A stretch of DNA of 64,000 bases, from the NCBI GenBank assembly GCA_020796225.1, contig CM036759.1:22285813-22349812 (forward strand). Reading direction: 5' to 3'. Shown here piece after piece: positions 58,101 through 64,000 of this stretch. Position numbers and translations under genes: made by a program. A model generated the notes under the pieces. It saw only the letters and a program-made list of their open reading frames with translations. It ran no database searches and was not told where the DNA came from. This DNA is from Arion vulgaris (lineage: Eukaryota > Mollusca > Gastropoda > Stylommatophora > Arionidae). Position 1 is the first letter of the stretch. Each line of letters starts with the position of its first letter.

Positions 58101-61100
58101 CCCATACATCCACAGGTTGGTCTCCATATTATTTGCTTTATGGTAGGCACCCTAAGTTGCCTATTAATTTTGTGATTGACGATTTATTTCATTGTGATAC
58201 CCTGGGAAATGGTGACATGGTTATTCACAAAAAGAAATTAACAAAGGCTCGTAAAGATGCCAGCGACAGAATAGCATGTCTGCATAAGAAACTTGATGAC
58301 AGCCAAGGATATGTTGATATTATTCCATTGGACGCTTTGGTACATAGAAAAATAGGCCTAAATAAAGATTCGGACAAATTGAGAAATTTGTATTCTACCA
58401 AAATATACAAAGTGGTTCAGATGCCTGATACGAAATCAAGTCATTTTGTTATTAGTCCAATTGGTGAAAATAAACAATCTAGATTAACAATTTCTGGCCG
58501 ACACATTAAGAGATGTGAAAATTTCTTGGGATAATGAAAATGTCTTGGACATTTGTTGGCAGAAAATGAATGAGAGTATAAAAATTGTTGTTTAACATAG
58601 ATGCGACTTGGGTATTAGTAATTATGATAGCGATTCCCTTGGTGAGGATTTATTATGTAAATTGAATTTGTATACTGTTTGGAGATATTCTTTGGGGTTG
58701 GGGGTGGATGATCAATAGCCCAGGAGGGTTATATTATATCACTCCACATGTTTGGAGATTCTATGGAAAATATTTGCAATGTTTTTTTTTTAATTGTGAA
58801 ATTAATTGTGAATGGATGTTTATTATGACGACGTTGTGAACTTCTTTCATTGCGGATCTAAGATGAGAAAAAGGGAGCATTGATGGTATCGTTAGGATCC
58901 CCTCCTCTGCCACGGGGAGGCTGATTATAATTACCTCACAGAGGTCGGTTGATGTTGATGGCAAACATCAATTATTTGATATTTGATAATGGTGGGGATA
59001 TTTGAGGTCGGTTGATGTTGATGGCAGACATTAACTTTTCACCGTTCATTGCTAGATATGGTTATATGATGTCGATCCGAGTATTTTGGATTCTTGGATT
59101 ATTTATGCCCCGGGATTGGGGGTTGGTTAATATTAATATATGATGTTGGTAATTAGGCATCATATATAAGTTGTTCCATATTCGTTGGTCATATGTTAAA
59201 TCTTGGGAGTTCATTATTTCCCTGGATTTGGGGTTGGTTAATATTACCTCGTGGAGGACATATAACGTGAAAAGTTTAACGTTATATATATGTTTTTCCT
59301 TTTGTTTCGATTTGTAACTTGTTTTTTTGTTTGAGATTTCAGATAGTGTGACAAGACTCTGACATGCAAGAAAGACATAGTGTTAGTGACATACTGATAC
59401 AAGCTGCCATCAAACCCATACTACCTCATGTGAGGAATGGATGTCCAGTACAGCCACCTCACATTGGCCAAGTGTTATGCTGTTGGGTCGCGCTCGGAGT
59501 TATCTGGCGCAGATTTTCCAGATTAATTAATATAATGCTGATTAATTTATATTACATGGTTTCAGCACAAGAGCACAGAGGGGTTACTGTTGTTGTTAAC
59601 CATGGTCACCTATGACCAGTTGACGAGTCACGTTCAACGACGTGTGGTGACTAGTTCCCATTTAGCTTGTTCAACTGGGTCTTCCTGAGATCCCGTCAGG
59701 ATTTTCTTTTTCTTTTCGACCATGGTTGGCTGTTATAGTTAGTTGTTGTGGAGCCACGTTAACACGTGAGGTGACTTGTTCCCTTTCAGCTCTCACCACT
59801 CTAATCACCCTATTGAACACTACCTGTGCGATTTTGTTGGGAGTTCGCCGTCGGGCGACGGCAGGTCTCCAGGGGGTGTCATAGTTCCCCAGGTGGCAGC
59901 GGAGGAATGGACAGTTAGCCATATAGTTAGTGTAGTATAATTAGATATTTAATAGTTGAGACTATGTGTTGCACTCTCTAAGTAGAAGTGCAACACATAA
60001 CTACGAGACATGACGCTTTTGCGTAGTAAAATAGTGACGATTTAGTAACAGTTGCTAGGAAGAGTTAGTAAATAGAGAGACAACAAAAACACTTTAGCTG
60101 AATGGACGTGTTGTGATACACTCTACAAGTTAACATCCAAAATAAAATGAATATAAATTGAAAAACAGTGTTTGTATCATTTAGCGTTGGTGTGGTTTAC
60201 CATCTAGCTTCCACCACAATCACATCATAAAATCAACCACATAAACCTAGGATAAGGAAGATATAGAGAATGAAACGGAAACCGAATCAACGATATAAGA
60301 AAAAATGGTACCACCAGAAATAAATAAACCTGAACTGCGATACAATCAATAAACAATAGTAACACTAACCACTTTAAGGAAAATACCGAAACTATAATAA
60401 TGAAATAATAATCACAAGCCATCCTGACAACACGACAAGCCGTATTCCTGCATAAAGGGACCTCCTTTAACATACCTTTATCTACCTTTTTCTGATGTCA
60501 ATATTTTGTCAAACCACCCAACATCTTCTCCATCTGTCTTCCATGATCTCTACTTCCCCAAATTTTTACCTGTTGTCACCAAATGTTCTAAACCTCCTCT
60601 TCGCATTATATGCCTGAAGGACCTTGATTGTTTAATTATTATTCTTTTGATACGGTTTCTTTGTGTGCAGGACTGTTTTAAAACCTCATTTGTTTTCTTC
60701 GCGCTATGGAATTTTCAGCATTCTTCTGTAAAACCACATCTCTGTGGCTTCCAATGATCTTATTGATTGATTGTTCATTGTCCATGATATGCTGCCATAC
60801 ATAAGTGTTGGCCCAATATAGCACTGAAGTATTCATTTTCACACTGTCATTGGTAGTGAATTCACGCATAATTTAGAAATGTAACAAAATTTATCCACTA
60901 TTCTTCGAAGGGTGTCAAAATACAAGGATAACATAGCCAGCAATGATTGTTGGTAGACATTGACAATAAGTATATAATTCGGTCTTGTTTGAGTGGCTTG
61001 TTGGCTGAAGATGACTACTTTCATAATTCTGTTCATGGTATTCTCTATCAGTTATATTTATTGATTTTTCCTTGTGCTGTATTATCACATCACATGCCTT

Positions 61101-62060
61101 GTTTTTGTATTGTACAGCAAGGCTATGGTTCTTGTAATATATAATATTTTAATCTTTCATTCATATTTAGTTTTTGTTATGTGTTCTGACTTTCATTGTC
61201 TCAAAACATGCCAAATGGAAGTGGAATGACTTTTTCTCACATGTTGTAATCTTTTGCCCTTGCATGTCTAACTTCTTTCATTAACAAATTTTTTTTTACC
61301 CTGAAAATATTACACTATGTATATGTAAAAATAATTACGTATTTTGACCGCCGATGATCACTACAAATTTGTTGCTCGACAAGTGACAACTCACTCCCAT
61401 ATGACAACAGTGGATTTATATATTATCTATGCTTATTTTCATGGATACAGAATTATTCTCTTTTTCTTTCTTTGATCCTTCTCTGCTTTTTTGCCGTTAG
61501 GTGTTGCAGGTTTAATTGATAATCGGTTTCCAAGATAGTGCATGCTTGGTCGCTTGATATGCTGTGGTATTGTGAAGTTTTAAGATGTCTGTAACTCCAT
61601 CAATTCATCTTTTTCTGGGATTGCAGATGATTATTTCAAATTCTGTCGTGCTGTTTTTTTTTTAAATTCCAAAATACTGTTCATCTGGTGACGGTCTCTT
61701 AAAAAATCAGTTGTACGTCTTGACTTTTTTCTGGTTTCATGATGCTTGATAAAGACCTTTAGATTAAAACATCCACATAGTCTAGCATTTGGTATATAAC
61801 GTCAACAAGAAAAAGCAAACCTTTGACTGGCGGCTGATGAGGTGGTGGCATGAACAGAGGAGGGTGCTTCTTAGCTAACTCTCCCAACAACAAATCAACA
61901 CGTTTCCTCTGAAATGCTGAGCTGGCTTCTTCTTTTTTCTTAATTTTCTTGTCCTTTGCTGTAGGTTCTAAAAAAAACAATTTAAATTAGCAAAACAAAC
62001 GGCTGATTTCTTATTGCTAGTGATTGGTTTCCTTTAGAAACATTGCACATACATATGTAA

Positions 62061-62093
<33 letters not shown>

Positions 62094-63272
62094 AGAGCAC
62101 AGATTCTGAACAAACATTCACCATTCATTTCTATTCTGCGACATCCATTTCAGATCTTTCCATGTCTTAAATATATATATAAAGAGAGAGAGAGAGAGAG
62201 AGAGATCAATAGATAGAAGAGAATTGGAAATTGATTTTGGGTGATTGATATGAAACAACCCGGAAAGAACTTTGCAGGATAGAAATGTGGTGAATGTTTG
62301 CTGAGGACATGTGCTCCATAGAGTTGAAAGAAATGTTCAAAAGAAAAATAATTATATATGTGTATATATGAGATATAATCATCATCATGTGTTGTGCCTA
62401 GTGACATTGACAATCAATGTCATCCACATCTATCTTTTCAGAACCTCAGTACAATGAATGTTCATTATTTTAGCAAGCATCTCAGATGTATCTTCTATGT
62501 TCTTTCACTCTTAATCATTTCAGTTGTCCCTAGGATTTCTAGGCTTCCTTTCAAAGTATGTATCCTATTGGAATAATAGCCGTCCATCGCGAGCGATGAT
62601 GACAACAATCTCAGACGTGTACTGTTGCACCTCTCTGGTGTGTGCGGAGGTGACTGTAGAGTCCAATCCTAGAACAGAATCCCCGACCACAGGTGGGGCA
62701 TACATGATCAAGGTTAGACATGTGCGTGTTGTGTGCTCTGTCTTTTCGGGCTGCTCGTTTTCTCTGTGACTCAACAATACGATGATTCTCAGCTATCCGG
62801 GTTCCTCTTTTGTTGTTACAGGTCCCCTCTGAGTATTGAACTTAACTCCCAGTATGGCACAAGCCACTGAGAGTTGGAGTTTCTTGGGTGTGAAAAGAAA
62901 AGCTCTAGAGACGAGAGAATGTTCCCCGATATGAGAGAAGAAAAAGATGAAAACGATGAAAAGATGAAGATGCAAAACAGCAACAAAATATGTCTAATGA
63001 ATTTTGCTTTTATTTTGTTCATTGCAATTAGTATTTGTCAGTAAAAAATTTTAAAAATAACTTTTAAAATAAAAATGACTATAAAAAATGACTATAAGAT
63101 AAAAATGAAGTAAAACTAGACACCAGTAAGAAACAAATAAAACATATACAATTGTTTGTAGAATAGTTTCTTTTGTTCCCTTCCCACGTAAAGTTTATCT
63201 TACCTTTCTCTTCTTTTTCTTTGAATTCCCAAGAGTAGCCCTTTGATGGATGAAACCTTCCATATCCATGTG
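52002..63272 (-). CDS. MED6: MED6, Mediator head-module subunit (last three exons)
   Basis: On the minus strand the exons are 63272-63204, 61967-61821 and 52114-52002 (TGA at 52004-52002). They join in frame to encode about 109 C-terminal residues. They carry the Med6 signatures [11 protein letters not shown] and [19 protein letters not shown], a Lys/Glu-rich linker and a [10 protein letters not shown] tail. Human MED6 has the same order: RYHPSKGYWWHF, FQRQRVD, and a C-terminal PPEKR. Med6 is a core subunit of the Mediator head, which bridges transcription factors and RNA polymerase II in the nucleus. The 5' exons, with most of the Med6 fold, are beyond the right edge. The final intron is 9.7 kb because it contains an antisense Ty3/gypsy element; the upstream intron holds repeats. 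All splice sites are GT-AG. Confidence 0.94.
52203..52831 (+). repeat. 5' LTR (629 bp)
   Basis: It starts TGTCATAGTTCCCC and ends CCTTTAACA. It holds a 13-bp perfect inverted repeat (52289-52301 / 52313-52325) with an 11-nt loop, and AATAAA at about 52645-52654. Unlike the 3' LTR, its last part contains a 33-bp unit (around 52764-52797) in tandem with a slightly different copy. Confidence 0.95.
52833..52846 (+). promoter_or_regulatory. Primer binding site, tRNA-Leu-like
   Basis: TGGTGTCAAGATGA begins one base after the LTR. TGGTGTCA is complementary to a tRNA 3' end TGACACCA, as found in leucine tRNAs and used by some gypsy-group elements. Exact isoacceptor not determined. Confidence 0.7.
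52847..53901 (+). other. Retrotransposon 5' leader
   Basis: About 1.05 kb of non-coding leader lies between the PBS and gag. Apart from the tandem repeat array, the rest (53490-53901) is AT-rich with no feature recognised. Confidence 0.8.
53013..53487 (+). repeat. Five 101-bp tandem repeats in the retrotransposon leader
   Basis: CCAACGCTTG recurs at 53021, 53122, 53223, 53323 and 53424 (period 100-101). Each unit carries two adjacent hairpins: CCTTCAA-TCC-TTGAAGG (7 bp) and GACCGG-12 nt-CCGGTC (6 bp), one base apart. The fifth copy is diverged and loses the second hairpin. No reading frame runs through the array. Confidence 0.93.
53902..54879 (+). CDS. gag: Gag polyprotein of the Ty3/gypsy element
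   Basis: The frame has 325 codons. A capsid-like region (about residues 70-240) contains [17 protein letters not shown] and a major-homology-like motif, [18 protein letters not shown] basic C-terminal part follows. Near residue 290 is [13 protein letters not shown], with C-x2-C-x6-C-x-C spacing. This is not the usual CCHC knuckle (C-x2-C-x4-H-x4-C), so RNA binding may rely on a variant finger plus basic residues. The ATG at 53902 is the first good start after the leader. Its 3' end overlaps the pol frame, where a -1 frameshift signal lies. Gag frame itself is unbroken. Gag packages the element's RNA into virus-like particles in the cytoplasm. Confidence 0.88.
   Translation: MTHRATRGGKICEDAMLEVTTRDVSITAATLAGPSIQDEGFERTDQAGIGAGNGPRLPSRLVRNFGVRDGPTVDEFARDIRLYWRSYGLTGRDKRDAILDHVSDSIRSEIEILSLTIQDPDLLLDRLVMEYGDNRSAHDLLSIFYKAEQQGGESIRDFSHRLMDLYKKITAAQIRERQVTMDVCVLRDRFINLVGDRLCSRMLLEKVVEDPSISFLLCREAAMRWENKPVSPHAYEMSSQVRALQRRVQNLEVRPMNNSNGRNTGKNDYHARFPPTQIGRPGARFSCSRCKMGNGECRCNLLNVRHSGRGARPWVTEDRARNRHL
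54801..56000 (+). CDS. pol: Pol, first part: aspartic protease and start of reverse transcriptase
   Basis: This frame is -1 to gag and would be entered by frameshifting near 54810. The retropepsin active site [11 protein letters not shown] lies near 54930-54965, with the later VIIGTNIL flap/dimer motif near 55170. A linker with no recognised domain follows. RT begins near 55800 ([13 protein letters not shown], then [20 protein letters not shown] and CVDYRELN). The frame stops at 55998-56000 only because an A8 run at 55986-55993 has one base more than the reading needs; RT continues at once in the next frame. The protease would cleave Gag and Pol. No alternative start codon is needed if frameshifting is used. 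Confidence 0.88.
   Translation, partial: LVKRTPLRERGTTLGDGGQSPKSTFVGDHLLKDVWIGGNVFRGLIDTGSQISALTESCFRTYFPQSILNEDNWVQLTAANGLQIPYLGYVVVNIELYNTFLKDCGFYIFKETSSLGDSDYPVIIGTNILSRLRLFRPILGPSIQSVPDKVVPSSLPAFIWSAKGKKSHIKASSLGVVWVRVKGGISMGRQVIFESNRSLLRKGIVCCNTVTDLNRGICAIHVLNITYEDVFLSNGTVVGDICEVDSLSGVTFSAISTNSIECTVNVGEKFGVGGPLNINIGSSRFNLSKMYGSTNQKAEMLALLCRYDNVFSYTDSDVGYADKVRHQIRLHETSPIKLPYRRIPPAFYTEVQSHIADLLQKQVIRESVSPWAAPVVLVKKKNGSLRLCVDYRELNKKNY
54804..54862 (+). promoter_or_regulatory. Predicted -1 ribosomal frameshift signal, gag to pol
   Basis: The heptamer GTTAAAC (54804-54810) lies in gag phase as G|TTA|AAC. A 6-nt spacer leads to a 9-bp stem (54817-54825 with 54838-54846, one wobble pair, 12-nt loop). 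GGGC in the loop (54830-54833) can pair with GCCC (54859-54862) to form an H-type pseudoknot. The pol frame has stops up to 54800 and is open from 54801, so the switch must happen in this overlap. GUUAAAC is an established slippery sequence in arteriviruses. Confidence 0.75.
55993..57627 (+). pseudogene. pol: Pol, second part: RT palm, RNase H, integrase zinc finger (frame broken at both ends)
   Basis: It resumes right after the A8 run in the +1 frame. RT motifs are [30 protein letters not shown] and the catalytic YLDD (near 56266). The connection holds EFLGHTVS and [13 protein letters not shown]. RNase H has acidic residues in [19 protein letters not shown] and YTDNKGL, then NKNADFLSR. The integrase zinc-finger start, [13 protein letters not shown], is at the end. 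Frame is lost at a T9 run (57564-57572), again one base too long, so the printed tail after FF is spurious. All catalytic residues I can see are present, so the only lesions are the two homopolymer indels. These could be real mutations or sequencing errors. Confidence 0.88.
57572..58534 (+). CDS. pol: Pol, third part: integrase
   Basis: It resumes after the T9 run. It completes the HHCC finger (KSCAICN) and carries the DDE catalytic core: MDFMELP, then [10 protein letters not shown], then [17 protein letters not shown]-terminal basic region ends CENFLG before TAA. The core is intact and of normal gypsy length. Integrase joins the cDNA ends to the host chromosome. No chromodomain was recognised at the C-terminus. 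Confidence 0.9.
   Translation, partial: WYGMSRDVGALVKSCAICNMTKPPNKITAVYGHIVASYPLEMVAMDFMELPRDNCGFKHVLVLTDVFTKYVMAVPTKDQTANTVADVIQHRWIPDFGIPSKIHSDQGKAFESTVILALCHKYGIKKSRTSPYNPRGNGICERFNRTLLTMIRSLADSAKLEWSLHVPYVVLGYNITPHTSTGWSPYYLLYGRHPKLPINFVIDDLFHCDTLGNGDMVIHKKKLTKARKDASDRIACLHKKLDDSQGYVDIIPLDALVHRKIGLNKDSDKLRNLYSTKIYKVVQMPDTKSSHFVISPIGENKQSRLTISGRHIKRCENFLG
58535..59870 (+). other. Non-coding 3' region of the retrotransposon in place of env
   Basis: 1.34 kb with no convincing frame. It contains internal duplications: GAGGTCGGTTGATGTTGATG at about 58940 and 59005, GGGGTTGGTTAATATTA at about 59115 and 59230, and a pair beginning near 59630 and 59752 (CACGTT...GTGACT.GTTCCC). TTGATGTT/AACATCAA forms an 8-bp hairpin in the first pair. 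Confidence 0.8.
59871..59876 (+). promoter_or_regulatory. Polypurine tract
   Basis: AGGGGG abuts the 3' LTR start, where plus-strand DNA synthesis is primed. It is short compared with typical tracts. Confidence 0.65.
59877..60472 (+). repeat. 3' LTR (596 bp)
   Basis: It matches the 5' LTR throughout by eye except near the 3' edge, where it carries one copy of the 33-bp unit rather than two. Flanking TACC follows directly. Confidence 0.95.
60480..60850 (-). pseudogene. LINE C-terminal fragment in last MED6 intron
   Basis: Shares GCATTATATGCCTGAA.(G/A)ACC and ACCTGTTGT.ACCAAATGTT with 36590-36700, so it is the same LINE family. The LTR element inserted within a few bases of its end. Confidence 0.7.
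60851..61743. other. Remainder of last MED6 intron
   Basis: No frame. TCCTTCTCTGCTTTTTTGCC near 61472 is shared with 39210, so unclassified repeat sequence is present. Confidence 0.5.
61821..61967 (-). CDS. MED6: MED6 penultimate exon (147 nt)
   Basis: The acceptor is TTTTTTTAG and the donor is AAAG|GTTTGC, a GT donor that is weak after position +2. It encodes a Lys/Glu-rich stretch, [19 protein letters not shown], and a proline-rich [10 protein letters not shown] segment. Confidence 0.93.
61968..63203. other. MED6 intron
   Basis: Microsatellites and, at 62570-62800, a GC-richer patch with stop-free short frames on both strands that looks like transposon debris; not assigned. Confidence 0.5.
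62058..62205 (+). repeat. (TA)n(CA)n and (GA)n microsatellites in a MED6 intron
   Basis: TATATATATACACACACACA run at about 62060-62092 and a GA run at about 62178-62205. Confidence 0.9.
63204..63272 (-). CDS. MED6: MED6 internal exon (69 nt)
   Basis: The acceptor is TTTAACAG and the donor is G|GTAAGA on the minus strand. It encodes [19 protein letters not shown] and onward, in phase with the next exon (one base G carried over). Confidence 0.92.
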
Positions 63273-63454
63273 CTGTTAAATAAGACATACACAACAAACA
63301 TGACATCACACTTTATGTGCATGGGCAGTAACTACTGATTATTGATTAACAGACCTGACTTCACATATCTACAGGTGTTCAGTAGTTTCTGATTGTACTT
63401 ATAGCTCAATGATCTCATCCATCCTTGTGGGTACCCTTACCTACTCATTCGGCT

Positions 63455-63592
63455 TGATCATAAATTCTCAGAGTTAGATTGATTTTTTCCGTTCGCCCTC
63501 TACGAATTCAGTATAAATATGGCACTTCTGACTGATTTTTGTCTGAAAGCTTGCTTCCTTATCACCAGTGTTTCTCACCATTCAAGCTCAAC
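63455..63592 (+). repeat. Dispersed repeat, same family as 14960-15415
   Basis: CCCTCTACGAATTCAGTATA, AATATGGCACTTCTGACTG and TTATCACCAGTGTTTCTCAC align with the 15 kb copy and pass through the site where that copy holds the SINE. Confidence 0.65.
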
Positions 63593-64000
63593 TATCTAGT
63601 GCAGTGAAAAAATATGATCTATGCATTGCTTCCCCTTCCTAAAACCTGCTTGTTCTTTTCTAATTTTGTTATCCACTGCTATTTCCATTCTTTGAGGGAC
63701 CACTCTACTAAATCTTTTATTCGTTAGTGATAACAGGGTTATTCCTTTCCAGTTGCTACATTTCTTTAAACCCCACTTATTTGGTAACTTGATAATATAG
63801 CCTAGTCTCTATTCTTCTGGAATTACTTCTTTATCCCATACATCATATATAATTTTGTACAGGAATTTTGGTGTTTCTGATACTTCTGCCATCACAGCAT
63901 TTCTGCACAAAATTCATACATGCCAGGTGGTTTATTCTTCTTCTGGGTCTTAAATGGATTCTTTTTATTCTACTTCTGAGATGCAGTGGATGTTTATATC
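63593..64000 (-). pseudogene. LINE reverse transcriptase fragment running off the window
   Basis: Minus strand reads NWKGITLLSLTNKRFSRVV, QRMEIAVDNKIRKEQAGF, then RKGKQCIDHIFSL. This is the fingers region of a non-LTR RT (N-W-G-I-LLS, E-QAGFR-G--CIDHIF). It lies in a MED6 intron, sense with the gene. Confidence 0.82.

Larger units (their letters stand above)
52203..60472 (+). mobile_element. Nearly full-length Ty3/gypsy LTR retrotransposon, antisense in last MED6 intron
   Basis: The element starts and ends TG...CA, with LTRs at 52203-52831 and 59877-60472. It is flanked by TACC (ATACC if the terminal A is counted in the duplication). Internal order is PBS, repeat-rich leader, gag, protease, RT, RNase H, integrase, long non-coding tail, PPT. 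Placement of integrase after RNase H makes it Ty3/gypsy rather than copia. There is no env-like frame. By eye the LTRs are identical over about 560 bp, so the insertion is recent. It runs opposite to MED6, the orientation usually tolerated in introns because its splice and polyadenylation signals are then not read. Confidence 0.96.

Noticed and set aside
58761..59615. Short frames after integrase, considered as env
   Set aside because: None exceeds about 83 codons; no signal peptide plus membrane anchor arrangement.

Overview
This is animal nuclear DNA: AT-rich, with spliced genes (GT-AG introns, long non-coding stretches) and a dense load of eukaryotic transposons. Nothing resembles a bacterial or viral genome. 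The organism cannot be fixed from the window. The mixture of tRNA-derived SINEs, several non-LTR (LINE) families, piggyBac-, MULE- and hAT-type DNA transposons and a Ty3/gypsy element suggests an invertebrate, perhaps a lophotrochozoan such as a mollusc, but this is inference.

Two host genes are visible and they converge. On the + strand at 33148-39881 six exons encode a complete reticulon-homology domain (RTN), an ER membrane-shaping protein; its 5' variable exon(s) were not found. On the - strand at 52002-63272 the last three exons of MED6, a head-module subunit of Mediator, are present; its 5' exons lie beyond the right edge.

Layout. 1-33 kb is gene-poor and made of LINE 3'-end fragments (at least two families, one with an RNase H domain), SINEs (two with clear target-site duplications), a repeat family sharing a central block with a second family, minisatellites (100 bp x6, 46 bp x10), and a 167-bp hAT-type MITE with a perfect 8-bp duplication. 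33-40 kb is the reticulon gene with LINE remnants in its introns. 40-51 kb is the intergenic space between the gene ends. It holds a 137-bp TTAA-flanked MITE, an internally deleted piggyBac element (46886-48000) and a decayed Mutator-like transposase (49140-50765). 51-64 kb is MED6.

The last MED6 intron has been enlarged by an antisense, nearly full-length and probably young Ty3/gypsy retrotransposon (52203-60472). By eye its LTRs are identical apart from a 33-bp tandem unit and a few bases at the 3' edge. It has a tRNA-Leu-like primer binding site, a leader with five 101-bp repeats carrying paired hairpins, gag, a convincing -1 frameshift signal (GTTAAAC, 6-nt spacer, 9-bp stem, possible pseudoknot) and pol (protease, RT, RNase H, integrase). 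Pol is broken by two single-base homopolymer expansions. There is no env; instead 1.34 kb of repeat-bearing non-coding DNA precedes the 3' LTR. The frameshift signal and the structured leader are the most interesting signals in the window.
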